Source: Eutrophovita brisbanensis
GTDB taxonomy: Bacteria > Pseudomonadota > Gammaproteobacteria > Burkholderiales > Eutrophovitaceae
Direction of reading: 5' to 3'
Assembly: GCA_038147395.1 (NCBI GenBank)
Contig: JAYQTM010000001.1
Span: forward strand, 434,001 to 498,000
Length of the DNA stretch: 64,000 nucleotides
Below, piece by piece: positions 17,181 to 25,622 of the stretch. The notes under the pieces were generated by a model. It was not told the DNA's origin, did not search any database, and saw nothing but the letters and a program-made list of their open reading frames with translations. How positions within the stretch are numbered: the stretch's first letter is position 1; each line of letters starts with the position of its first letter. The translations under genes and the position numbers were made by a program.

Positions 17181-18497
17181 ATGTTTAACTCGAGCCGCAG
17201 TTTAATTTCTGGTTTTGTGCTCATTTTCGCTTGCGTGGCCTTATCGACTAATGTGGTTTTTAGTCAAGTGGAGGTTGAGATCATCGCAGACGAAGGTGCA
17301 AAAATACCCATTACTATTGTGCCATTCGACGGCGATAGTGACCTCGGTTTGAAGGTTGCCGAAATCATTACCAGTGATCTTTTGAAAACTGGAATATTTG
17401 CCTCCAGAAGCGTTGAGGTTTCTTGGGGCGGACGATCTAAATTAGCTCCCGATGAATATGGCATCTGGACAGATCGTGGAACCCAGAATCTGGTGCTTGG
17501 TCAATTCGAGCGCGGACAGGATGGACGAATTGAAGTTTCGTTCAGGCTTTACGACATACCCGGACAGCAACAGACGATTGGTTTTAAGGTAAAAGATGAT
17601 CCGCGTCAGTTGAGACAGGTAGCTCATTATTTCGCTGACTTAATTTATGAAAAGCTAACTGGTGAACCTGGTGTTTTTAGGACTAAGCTCACCTACGTCG
17701 TTCGCAGCAAAGAGCGGTCTTCGTTGGTTATTGCTGACTCAGATGGCCATAACGCTCGGGAGATCTTTGGTACGGCGGAGCCGATCTTGTCTCCACGATG
17801 GTCGCCGAATGGTAAGCATATTGCGTTTGTCTCATTCATGAACAGAAAGGCTGCGGTCTATGTTGTGTCGGTCGACCCTAAGTCTGGTAAAGCTCTAGGA
17901 GAGCCAGAAATTATCGGACCATATCGAGGATCTAATTCGGCTCCAGCGTGGTCCAAAGACGGCAAATCTTTAGCGCTATCGGTGTCTCAAAATGGCAGAT
18001 CTGACATTTATCTTGTATCGATGGTGGATCGAGCTTTCCGGCCGGTGACGAATCACCAGTCGATCAATACGGAACCAACATTCTCCTCAGATGGTGAGTC
18101 TGTCATCTTTACCTCTGACAGGACCGGTAGGCCAAACATATACAGCATTCCGGTGTCTGGTGGTAAGGAATTGCGATTGACATACTCCGGTCGATATAAT
18201 GCGTCTGCGAAATCGAGTCACGACGGCGATTTCCTCGTATTGATCCATAATGACGGTGCTGGATTCAATGTGGCGACTCATGACCTCAAATCGGGAGTTA
18301 CTCAAATTTTGACCAATGGAGCTCTTGATCAGTCCCCGAGTATTGCCCCCAATGGGCGTATTATTGTGTATGCCTCTGAGCAAAGTGGTCGTGGTATATT
18401 GAGATTTGTCTCAAAAAATGGTCGGTCTAAAGCTCGCTACTCTGGTTCGTTCGGCGAGCTTCGAGAACCATCGTGGGGACCGTTGATTAACGATTAG
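17181..18497 (+). CDS. tolB: Tol-Pal system periplasmic protein TolB
   Basis: TolB is a periplasmic beta-propeller that contacts Pal. From ATG 17181 it is 438 residues: signal peptide MFNSSRSLISGFVLIFACVA ending near VFSQ, an N-terminal domain (PITIVPFDGDSDL) and WD-like blades such as SPRWSPNGKHIAFVSF and EPTFSSDGESVIFTSDRTG. ATG 17181 is preferred to the longer in-frame start at 17160 because it begins the signal peptide and has GGGG at 17172-17175 upstream. Confidence 0.95.
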   Translation: MFNSSRSLISGFVLIFACVALSTNVVFSQVEVEIIADEGAKIPITIVPFDGDSDLGLKVAEIITSDLLKTGIFASRSVEVSWGGRSKLAPDEYGIWTDRGTQNLVLGQFERGQDGRIEVSFRLYDIPGQQQTIGFKVKDDPRQLRQVAHYFADLIYEKLTGEPGVFRTKLTYVVRSKERSSLVIADSDGHNAREIFGTAEPILSPRWSPNGKHIAFVSFMNRKAAVYVVSVDPKSGKALGEPEIIGPYRGSNSAPAWSKDGKSLALSVSQNGRSDIYLVSMVDRAFRPVTNHQSINTEPTFSSDGESVIFTSDRTGRPNIYSIPVSGGKELRLTYSGRYNASAKSSHDGDFLVLIHNDGAGFNVATHDLKSGVTQILTNGALDQSPSIAPNGRIIVYASEQSGRGILRFVSKNGRSKARYSGSFGELREPSWGPLIND

Positions 18498-18510
18498 TTT
18501 TGGAGACGCT

Positions 18511-19173
18511 GTGAAATATAAAGTCATCTTAGTAGTCGTTTTCTCGTTCTTATTTGTCGGCTGCTCAAATAAGACGAAGACGAGCGCAGAAATTGAGCAA
18601 AGAGAGCTATTCGACCAGTCCAACCGAAGCGCTTTTGACGCTGGTCAGGATGCCGACCAGATAGGGGCGAATGACGAAGAGCTGCGTGCGCAGCAAGAAG
18701 AGCTTAGAAGAGAGCTCGAAAGAGAGGAGCAGAGGCTTCTGGAGGAGCAGGTACGAGGGCAGGATAATTCTGAGCAAATCGCCGGTTCTGAGGTGGATAC
18801 GGCTAGTATTCGAGATCAGTTGAATGAAAAAGGCTCACTGCTTGCAGAGCGCAGCATTTTTTACGAATTTGATAGTTCCATTATTCGGGCGGAGTATCGT
18901 CCGATCGTAGAGGCACATGGCAAGTTTTTGGCGACAAATCCCGAAGTAAAGGTACGTCTTGAGGGCAACTGTGACGATCGAGGTAGCCGGGAATACAATC
19001 TATCTCTCGGTCAATCAAGAGCCGATCAACTGAAGGAAGCGTTGGTATTGTTGGGAGCTAATCCTGCTCAAATAGATGTCGTCAGCTACGGGGCTGAACG
19101 TCCAGTATCATTTGGGGTGGACGAAGCCAGTAGAGCAAAAAATAGACGCAGTGATATAGTTTATTCATACTAA
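18511..19173 (+). CDS. pal: Peptidoglycan-associated lipoprotein Pal
   Basis: Pal anchors the outer membrane to peptidoglycan. The 220-residue product begins with a GTG (GGAG at 18502-18505), has a lipobox FLFVGC (lipidated Cys about residue 19), a long Glu/Arg/Gln linker (about 50-95) and the OmpA domain with IFYEFDSSIIRAEYRPIVEAH and LEGNCDDRGSREYNLSLGQSRA (peptidoglycan-binding). The linker is longer than in many Pals. Confidence 0.95.
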   Translation: MKYKVILVVVFSFLFVGCSNKTKTSAEIEQRELFDQSNRSAFDAGQDADQIGANDEELRAQQEELRRELEREEQRLLEEQVRGQDNSEQIAGSEVDTASIRDQLNEKGSLLAERSIFYEFDSSIIRAEYRPIVEAHGKFLATNPEVKVRLEGNCDDRGSREYNLSLGQSRADQLKEALVLLGANPAQIDVVSYGAERPVSFGVDEASRAKNRRSDIVYSY

Positions 19174-19200
19174 TCGTCCGGCCCCTGGGGGCGTTCTCTG

Positions 19201-20112
19201 ATGAAGACCTTCATCAACATACTAACTGTGATTACCTTGGTGTATGTGCCGTTTCCGATTTTCGGAGACGACGCACTCGAGATGCAACAAAATGATGGTC
19301 GATCGGAGATCTCTGGCTTTTATAAACTCCAACATATGGAGGAGGAATTAAAGTCAATTAGGAGTGACGTTGACGACATGCGCAGAGATATCACTGAATT
19401 AAAGCAGATTCGTGCTTTAGTAACCGACTTGTCTGGAACGATTAATCAGCTAGAGGCGAAGCTCACGATCAAGGATGATTCGGGATCTGAGCTTGCCACA
19501 GTTTTGAGGGAGTTCAATTTAAAGCTCTCAGAGCTAGAAAGTCGCGTGACATTACTTGATGGCGACCTTCGAAAAAAACTGGATATTTTGGTCAATACTC
19601 TTTCGAGTGAGATAGAACGCAATGTAGGAACATCAGCAAGTAATTCAGCGACACCGTCGATGATCGAGAGTCCAAAAAATGCAACTGCTGAAGTTGAAGG
19701 AGCCCCTTCACTTGAAAATGAGGGCGAGATAAAAGCTTACTATGATTATGCCTATGCGCGGTTCAAGGCAGGAGATTTTGCTAACGCGAAGATTCTTTTC
19801 GACAACCTTTATGCGAAATATCCAGGTAACTTGTTTGCTAAGAGTGGAAGGTATCGGTCAGCCGAAGCGCAAATCAAGTTGACAAGCCCGAGTAGTCAAG
19901 AAGCTGCTGACATTTTGCTCGCTCTGTTGCCTCATTTAGACAGGCATAACAAGCAGTGTGCGACAGTTTTGTTGTTAGGCACGACGTATATGGAGCTAGG
20001 CTCCAAAAATATTGCAAGAAACTATCTGGATGATGCGTTATCCGTGTGTGCCGGGGATAAAGGTAATTTGTCTCTTGCTAGAAAAAGACTTCTTGAGCTT
20101 GAAAGGCGTTAG
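19201..20112 (+). CDS. cpoB: Cell-division coordinator CpoB (YbgF)
   Basis: CpoB couples Tol-Pal to peptidoglycan synthesis during division. The 303-residue product has a signal peptide (MKTFINILTVITLVYVPFP), an N-terminal coiled coil (about residues 40-140, e.g. EEELKSIRSDVDDMRRDITEL) and C-terminal TPRs beginning KAYYDYAYARFKAGDFANAK. It is the last Tol-Pal gene before queC. Confidence 0.93.
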   Translation: MKTFINILTVITLVYVPFPIFGDDALEMQQNDGRSEISGFYKLQHMEEELKSIRSDVDDMRRDITELKQIRALVTDLSGTINQLEAKLTIKDDSGSELATVLREFNLKLSELESRVTLLDGDLRKKLDILVNTLSSEIERNVGTSASNSATPSMIESPKNATAEVEGAPSLENEGEIKAYYDYAYARFKAGDFANAKILFDNLYAKYPGNLFAKSGRYRSAEAQIKLTSPSSQEAADILLALLPHLDRHNKQCATVLLLGTTYMELGSKNIARNYLDDALSVCAGDKGNLSLARKRLLELERR

Positions 20113-20115
20113 AGG

Positions 20116-20793
20116 TTGGTGAGGCGAAAGGCAGTGATTCTTGTCTCTGGAGGAGTCGATTCTGCGACAACGGTCGCCTACGCGAAAAAACAAGGTTTTT
20201 CATGCCACGCGCTTTCGATAAGCTATGGCCAAAGGCATGCTGCTGAATTACATTTTGCGAAGACACTCTGTGAGCGACTCGAGGTCGCTGAACATAAAGT
20301 CGTTAATATCGGCCTAGATCAGATCGGTGGATCCTCGCTAACTGACAGGAGCCTGGATGTACCCACTGAGCCAACATCAGCAATCCCATCGACCTATGTC
20401 CCCGCTCGCAATACCGTTATGTTATCAATCGCATTGGGATGGGCTGAGGTGTTAGGTGCCGAAGACATCTTTATCGGAGCTAACGCCGTCGACTACTCAG
20501 GCTACCCTGATTGCCGTCCCGAATATATTAGTGCTTACGAGCGATTGGCGAATTTTGCGACTCGTTTTGGTGTTGAAGGGGGTGAGATCAAAATTCATGC
20601 GCCGTTAATTGATATGAAAAAATCAGAGATCATAGCGCTTGGCTTGGATCTGGGTATCGACTTTTCGGCAACAGTGTCTTGTTATCAAGCGAATCGGGCT
20701 GGAGAAGCTTGTGGTTATTGCGATTCTTGCCGAATCAGGCGCAATGGTTTCGAGGAGGCCGGAATAGCTGATCCCACACGTTATTTTAACTAG
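20116..20793 (+). CDS. queC: 7-cyano-7-deazaguanine synthase QueC
   Basis: QueC makes preQ0 in queuosine biosynthesis. The 225-residue product has the PP-loop LVSGGVDSATTVAYA and the four-Cys zinc site C-x8-CGYCDSC. It starts three bases after cpoB at TTG 20116 or GTG 20119. The cpoB-queC-tRNA-Lys order is also seen in gammaproteobacteria. Confidence 0.94.
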   Translation: MVRRKAVILVSGGVDSATTVAYAKKQGFSCHALSISYGQRHAAELHFAKTLCERLEVAEHKVVNIGLDQIGGSSLTDRSLDVPTEPTSAIPSTYVPARNTVMLSIALGWAEVLGAEDIFIGANAVDYSGYPDCRPEYISAYERLANFATRFGVEGGEIKIHAPLIDMKKSEIIALGLDLGIDFSATVSCYQANRAGEACGYCDSCRIRRNGFEEAGIADPTRYFN

Positions 20794-20815
20794 GCAGTAC
20801 TCTACCGGTCTTTAG

Positions 20816-20845
20816 TTGACCTACAGGCCCATAAGCCGCTAAAAT
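20816..20845 (+). promoter_or_regulatory. Sigma-70 promoter for tRNA-Lys
   Basis: TTGACC (20816-20821), an 18-base spacer and TAAAAT (20840-20845), followed by a GC-rich discriminator GCACCCC. The gene begins 16 bases after the -10 box. The GC-rich discriminator is typical of stringently controlled stable-RNA promoters. Confidence 0.8.
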
Positions 20846-20861
20846 GCACCCCTTTTTGAGT

Positions 20862-20937
20862 GGGCGGTTAGCTCAGTTGGTAGAGCAGCGGACTTTTAAT
20901 CCGTTGGTCCGGGGTTCGAGCCCCCGACCGCCTACCA
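20862..20937 (+). tRNA. tRNA-Lys (anticodon TTT)
   Basis: Acceptor stem GGGCGGT pairs with ACCGCCT (first pair G-T), D loop AGCTCAGTTGGTAGAGC, anticodon loop CTTTTAA with TTT, T loop GGTTCGAGCC, discriminator A and encoded CCA at 20935-20937. It has its own promoter rather than depending on the tol transcript. Confidence 0.97.
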
Positions 20938-21109
20938 GGGTCATTCTTCACCTTGGTTATTCGAATCGAAGCGCTCTTCATGCGTAAGCGAAATGCGTGA
21001 CATGAGACAGGTGCGCTAGAACCACTCAGTTCGCGACAAAAGCGGTGCGTGATTTCTCTATACCTTTGGTCGCAAACTGATTGCCGTGGTAATTCCGACT
21101 GCGTGGATC
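20938..21109. other. Non-coding gap after tRNA-Lys
   Basis: This 172-base stretch lies between tRNA-Lys and the convergent FAS1 gene. I see no reliable coding frame, no T-run terminator and no tRNA-like fold in it. Confidence 0.5.
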
Positions 21110-21712
21110 CTAGAAGGCTACGTTCATAATAAAGGCTGCAACCTCTTTCATCGTTCTCAAACAGCAAGATGTAATCGTAGAGTTTTCCTGTTGCTCTAGC
21201 GTTAACCTGTAGTCAGATTTGCTCGGCTGAACGAACATGACGCAGTCAATCGGCACGATCGTGTTCCGTCCCACTTTGATCGGCTCGCTTTGAACGACCA
21301 TGTCTTTGACGAAAAGGTCAGTGGCCCGTTCGATTGTGATTGGATCTCCATTAATATTAGTCGTCACAAATTTTTCACCCTCGGCGACATTTGTTTTTGT
21401 ACCAATGAAATAGTGACTACGAATAAGCTGCATTAACGGTTTCTTGTTTGTCTTAATACGTAATGCAGAATTCATCGCTTGTGGCATTGTCTCAAATGCG
21501 AAATCGGTTGGTACGTACACGGTCGCGCTCATGTTGGTCCTTCCGTCGAAAAGATGTTGCACTCCCGCGTTTTCCACCATGACTGCGAAGGTTCGGAAAC
21601 GATCATCGTTGACGATGACATCCCACATGTTTTCTTTCTTTTGCTCCGCCAACGCATTATTTATCGACAGCAATCCGATAAATAATCCGAGTAACAATTT
21701 TTGTCTCATCAT
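21110..21712 (-). CDS. Secreted FAS1 (fasciclin-like) domain protein
   Basis: A 200-residue protein with a signal peptide (MMRQKLLLGLFIGLLSINNA, cleavage near NALA-EQ) and one FAS1-like domain. The H1-type box is ATVYVPTDFAFETMP (about residues 63-77), followed by LMQLIRSHYFIG and the closing VGRNTIVPIDCVMF, the usual layout of bacterial FAS1 proteins. These are cell-surface or periplasmic adhesion-type folds; the ligand is unknown. The C-terminus carries a CC pair and lacks the typical last helix. It is a single gene between tRNA-Lys and the divergent aroG. Confidence 0.8.
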   Translation of the reverse strand: MMRQKLLLGLFIGLLSINNALAEQKKENMWDVIVNDDRFRTFAVMVENAGVQHLFDGRTNMSATVYVPTDFAFETMPQAMNSALRIKTNKKPLMQLIRSHYFIGTKTNVAEGEKFVTTNINGDPITIERATDLFVKDMVVQSEPIKVGRNTIVPIDCVMFVQPSKSDYRLTLEQQENSTITSCCLRTMKEVAAFIMNVAF

Positions 21713-21762
21713 TTTTTGTCCCCTCTGAGTCTTTTTGCTTCTGGTTAACGAATTTAATATAA

Positions 21763-21777
21763 GAGCCCGTAGGGCTC
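21763..21777. other. Small palindrome upstream of aroG
   Basis: Perfect 6-bp arms GAGCCC (21763-21768) and GGGCTC (21772-21777) around GTA in the divergent FAS1/aroG gap. It is too short and lacks a proper T-run to be a confident terminator; it may be a weak hairpin or operator. Confidence 0.3.
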
Positions 21778-21907
21778 GAAAAACTGCATAATAGTTCCAT
21801 CTAACTTACCTGAGAGCAAATATCTCTTAACGTGCCAGCAATATTATTGGTTGAAAACAGTAAGTCTTTTCTAATATTACGTTAAATTTGCGCTAAAAAG
21901 GACCTTG

Positions 21908-22996
21908 ATGGAATTGAAATCGAGTCATACGGACGATCGAAAAATCGCGAGCATTTTAGAATTACCTCCTCCTGAGCATTTGATGAGGTTTTTTCCTATT
22001 GTTGGGACGAGGGTTGAGGCGCTAGTTTCCGATGTCAGATCAAAAATTCAGCAAATTATTCACGGTCATGATGATCGTTTATTAGTGATCGTGGGCCCGT
22101 GTTCGATTCATGACCCAGTGGCGGCTGTTGAATACGCCAAAAGGCTTGCGGTACTGAGGGAAAAGTTCGCATCTACGATGGAGGTCGTCATGCGGGTTTA
22201 TTTTGAGAAACCGAGAACTACCGTTGGCTGGAAGGGGTTAATCAACGATCCGTATCTAGATGGTAGTTTTCGGATTGATGAGGGACTAAGAATTGCTAGA
22301 CAAGTCCTTATCGAGATTAACAATGCTGGTGTGCCAGCTGGCAGCGAATTATTGGATACCATCTCACCACAATACATAGGGGACCTGATTGCTTGGGGAG
22401 CGATCGGCGCGAGAACGACTGAGAGTCAGGTGCATCGAGAACTTGCTTCGGGGATCTCGGCGCCGATTGGATTTAAAAATGGTACCGATGGGGAAATCAA
22501 GGTCGCGATAGATGCCATTAAGGCCGCATCTCATCAGCACCACTTCCTGTCTATCAACAAAAATGGGAAAGTGGCGATAGTTCGTACTCAAGGAAATGGT
22601 GATTGTCATTTGATTCTCAGGGGTGGGAATAAGCTGACAAATTATGATTCAAAGAGCGTCAGCGTAGCGAGTGATCGCCTCGAGGGAGTAGGGCTATCTC
22701 GGAGTGTGATGGTTGACTGTTCCCATGCCAACAGTCATAAATCATATTTAAAGCAAATCGAAGTCGTTCAAACGGTCGCTGATCAGATTTCGTCAGGCCA
22801 CAGTGACATCATGGGTGTGATGATTGAGAGTAACATCCAATCTGGATCCCAAGATTTTGAGCCCGGTAAAGTTGACCCAAGGAACTTAGAGTTCGGTAAA
22901 AGTATCACTGACGAATGCATTGCTTGGGAGGATACTAGTAAGGCTCTTGACGAATTGGACCGAGCGGTCAAAGCGCGTCGGGAACTACGTGAGTAG
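21908..22996 (+). CDS. aroG: 3-deoxy-7-phosphoheptulonate synthase (DAHP synthase, class I)
   Basis: First enzyme of the shikimate pathway, condensing PEP and erythrose-4-phosphate. From ATG 21908 (AAGGA at 21898-21902) it is 362 residues, with IVGPCSIHDP, VVMRVYFEKPRTTVGWKGLINDP and DCSHANS, all class I AroF/G/H signatures. The isoform (which amino acid feeds back on it) cannot be read from sequence. The FAH-family gene follows 15 bases later. Confidence 0.93.
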   Translation: MELKSSHTDDRKIASILELPPPEHLMRFFPIVGTRVEALVSDVRSKIQQIIHGHDDRLLVIVGPCSIHDPVAAVEYAKRLAVLREKFASTMEVVMRVYFEKPRTTVGWKGLINDPYLDGSFRIDEGLRIARQVLIEINNAGVPAGSELLDTISPQYIGDLIAWGAIGARTTESQVHRELASGISAPIGFKNGTDGEIKVAIDAIKAASHQHHFLSINKNGKVAIVRTQGNGDCHLILRGGNKLTNYDSKSVSVASDRLEGVGLSRSVMVDCSHANSHKSYLKQIEVVQTVADQISSGHSDIMGVMIESNIQSGSQDFEPGKVDPRNLEFGKSITDECIAWEDTSKALDELDRAVKARRELRE

Positions 22997-23011
22997 CAGG
23001 GTAGAGTTCTC

Positions 23012-23848
23012 ATGAGACTCTGTACCATCGCTGATAAGAATGGTCATGAATCCGCTGCCGTAGTCGTCTCTGATGGAGTTGTGATGGTAGATGACATCAA
23101 CCAGCACTTTTCTGCAAATTGGCCGACGGATGTTTTCTCGTTACTGCAACGAGGGCTGGATCTAGTACTGAATGAACAAGCGCATGCTTTGAGCGTAAAT
23201 CAATCAAGACAAAATTTTTCATTCAAACCGTTGTATCGTCACTGCAGAAAAATCATTGGTATTGGCCTCAATTATCTTGACCATGCTAAAGATCTCAACG
23301 CGCCGCACCCCACTGAGCCTGCATCCTTTATGAAGGGTGACAACACGATCATTGGTTTTGGAGATCCTATTTCGTTGCCTAGTCAATCGAAGCGGGTCAC
23401 CGCCGAGGCAGAACTTGCCGTTGTTATCGGAAAAACGTGCAAAGGGGTATCGGAAAATGAGGCCATGTCGTGTGTTGCGGGATTTTGTTTGGTGATTGAC
23501 ATGACCGCAGAAGATATTCTTAAGCGAAATCCGCGTTTTTTAACTAAAGCAAAAAATTTCGATACTTTTTTTTCATTTGGTCCTGAATTAATCACCCCAG
23601 ATGAGTTGCCGGACATACTTTCACTACGCGTTGGCACATGGAAAAATGGTGAGCTGTATCGAGAGAATACAATTTCGAATATGGCTTTTCAGCCTGCTTA
23701 TTTGGTATCTCATTTTTCTGATATTTCGACTTTATATCCTGGAGATATCATTAGCACTGGCACTCCAGGAGCCATTCCCATTTCAAGCGGGGATGAGGTC
23801 GAGTGTCGGGTGGCGGGGTTTAAATCACTCATCAATACAGTTGCGTGA
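23012..23848 (+). CDS. Fumarylacetoacetate hydrolase family protein
   Basis: A 278-residue enzyme with a short N-terminal domain (about 1-70) and the FAH fold: IIGIGLNYLDHAKDLN, the metal-ligand motif AEAELAVVIGKTCKGVSE (acidic pair), and TGTPGAI near the C-terminus. The family cleaves or decarboxylates 2-oxo/acylpyruvate-type substrates (for example acylpyruvases, ureidoglycolate lyase); the precise substrate is not decided by sequence. It follows aroG closely and may be co-transcribed. Confidence 0.85.
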   Translation: MRLCTIADKNGHESAAVVVSDGVVMVDDINQHFSANWPTDVFSLLQRGLDLVLNEQAHALSVNQSRQNFSFKPLYRHCRKIIGIGLNYLDHAKDLNAPHPTEPASFMKGDNTIIGFGDPISLPSQSKRVTAEAELAVVIGKTCKGVSENEAMSCVAGFCLVIDMTAEDILKRNPRFLTKAKNFDTFFSFGPELITPDELPDILSLRVGTWKNGELYRENTISNMAFQPAYLVSHFSDISTLYPGDIISTGTPGAIPISSGDEVECRVAGFKSLINTVA

Positions 23849-23922
23849 TTGTTATCAGCCTGTTCTGTTTTGGAGTATGCTGACTCAAAAATACACAGAA
23901 AACTATAACGTCAGGGGGAAAA

Positions 23923-25170
23923 ATGAAACAGTTGATCACGAGTCTGTCGGCGATGTTAGTCGCCTTGTTCTTATCGGGTTGTAACCAGACACAAGAGACC
24001 ATCAAGCTTGGATACATTGATCCGTTATCTGGACCGTTTGCTAACGTTGGTGAGCACGGATTGCGCGAGCTACAGCTGTTCGTTGATGAAATCAATGATC
24101 GTGGCGGCGTCCTAGACGGTAAAAAGTTTGAGATTGTTCCAATTGATGGTAAAGCGAACCCACAGGAGTCCCTGATCGCATTTCGGCAATTGGCGGATCA
24201 AAAGGTGAGGTTTCTTTTTCAAGGTAATTCATCCGCGGTAGCGGGAGCAATTACCGACGCGGTAGCCAAGCACAATGAGCGCAACCCTGATGCGGCGATG
24301 GTCTATCTTAACTATGGTGCAGTGGACCCCGCGTTGACCAATGACCGGTGTAATTTTTGGCACTTTCGATTCGATGCTGACGCTGATATGAAGATGCAGG
24401 CCATCACGAACATGATGAAAGTGACTGAATCAGTGAAGAAAGTGTATTTGATCAATCAAGATTATTCCTTTGGACATGCTGTGTCCAGCGCAGCGAAGAC
24501 AATGCTCCAGGAAAAAAGGCCTGATATCTCGATTGTCGGAGATGATCTTCATCCCTTAGGAAAGATAAAGGATTTTTCGCCGTATATCGCGAAAATTCAA
24601 GCTTCTGGAGCGGACTCTGTAGTGACTGGCAATTGGGGGGCTGATCTGGCGCTATTAATTCGAGCTGCCCGAGATGCCGGATTGCAGGCTGATTTTTACA
24701 CTTATTACGCTGGTATTGTGGGTGGTCCTGCGGCAATTGGTGAGGCAGGGGTAGATCGTGTCAAACAGGTCACGATGTGGCATGTGAACGCTGGAGGTGC
24801 TGAATCGGATGCGGTCACGGAGGCGTATCGTAATAAGTTTCCAGAAGCTAATGACGATTTGTTTTTCCTCACGTTGAAATATGCGATGGAACTTCTTGTT
24901 CAGGGTATCGAGAATGCAGGCTCAACGGACCCCCTGTCAGTCGCCAAAGCGATGGAGAATGGACGTTATGAGGGGGTGACTGGAGAGGTGTGGATGAGGA
25001 GTGACAATCACCAGTTAGTTCAACCACTCTACGTCTCGACCTTCAAAAAAGCGGGAAGTGATGGTGTTAAGTACGATGTGGAGCGGACCGGCATTGGCCC
25101 GAGGACTGACTTCATCGTTGCTGCAGAGGATACGACTTTAACCACTACGTGCGAGATGGCTCGACCCTGA
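23923..25170 (+). CDS. Branched-chain amino-acid-type ABC substrate-binding lipoprotein
   Basis: A 415-residue periplasmic-binding protein of the LivJ/LivK type (class I fold): lipoprotein signal ending FLSGC (Cys about residue 20), then IKLGYIDPLSGPFANVGEHG, KFEIVPIDGKANPQESLIAF and YLINQDYSFGHAVSS. No LivH/M/G/F genes are nearby, so it is an orphan receptor in this window and would have to use a transporter elsewhere. Ligand specificity is not evident; such proteins also bind amides, urea or aromatic acids. Confidence 0.85.
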   Translation: MKQLITSLSAMLVALFLSGCNQTQETIKLGYIDPLSGPFANVGEHGLRELQLFVDEINDRGGVLDGKKFEIVPIDGKANPQESLIAFRQLADQKVRFLFQGNSSAVAGAITDAVAKHNERNPDAAMVYLNYGAVDPALTNDRCNFWHFRFDADADMKMQAITNMMKVTESVKKVYLINQDYSFGHAVSSAAKTMLQEKRPDISIVGDDLHPLGKIKDFSPYIAKIQASGADSVVTGNWGADLALLIRAARDAGLQADFYTYYAGIVGGPAAIGEAGVDRVKQVTMWHVNAGGAESDAVTEAYRNKFPEANDDLFFLTLKYAMELLVQGIENAGSTDPLSVAKAMENGRYEGVTGEVWMRSDNHQLVQPLYVSTFKKAGSDGVKYDVERTGIGPRTDFIVAAEDTTLTTTCEMARP

Positions 25171-25240
25171 CGACGAACTGTTTCCGCAGCGAGACGGTAG
25201 TGCGGTAATCTCGTGCTGCCGTCGGTGTACATTCTAGTGT

Positions 25241-25552
25241 TTAGTTCGTTGGAGAGTCGCTAGCGCAGCCCAGGAAATGACATACCCTCGTGCAGTCAGT
25301 TTCAAACCCACACTCAAAAACCCCGATGTTTGGGGAACCTAAATGATTAACGCCGCATTGATCTTTGGCTTGCTTTTCATGAATTTGAGGCCGCCATTCG
25401 CACACATGGCAACCGGCCTCTAACCCCTCGATTTCTAAAGATTCTTGTCTTGTATATTTTTCGTCTTCTGCCTGAGCAGTAGTAAACGATACAACCGAGA
25501 TAGCAAAAAGACAGGACAAGATCAGTAATGTTGGTTTTGAGTGGTTATTCAT
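25241..25552 (-). CDS. Small secreted cysteine-rich protein, function unknown
   Basis: A 103-residue product with a signal peptide (hydrophobic core about residues 9-23, cleavage near TAQA-ED). The mature part has seven cysteines, GCHVC, QCG, ECG, DCTRVC and GC, arranged as a CxxC, three isolated and a C-x3-C-x3-C tail. I recognise no family. The pattern could bind a metal or form disulphides in the periplasm. It is a single gene convergent with the binding-protein gene and tandem with spoT. Confidence 0.6.
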   Translation of the reverse strand: MNNHSKPTLLILSCLFAISVVSFTTAQAEDEKYTRQESLEIEGLEAGCHVCEWRPQIHEKQAKDQCGVNHLGSPNIGVFECGFETDCTRVCHFLGCASDSPTN

Positions 25553-25622
25553 ACTTTGCCGCCGATGTATTTGATACTTACTCGTCCGGTTGTTAAATCA
25601 AATAAATGCCATTAATCGTGAT

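Noticed and set aside
20794..21904. Genomic-island or prophage insertion at tRNA-Lys
   Set aside because: No integrase, no direct repeat of the tRNA end and no phage genes are visible.
25193..25223. Stem GACGGTAG / CTGCCGTC after the binding-protein gene
   Set aside because: It has one G-T pair and no T-run; too weak to call a terminator.
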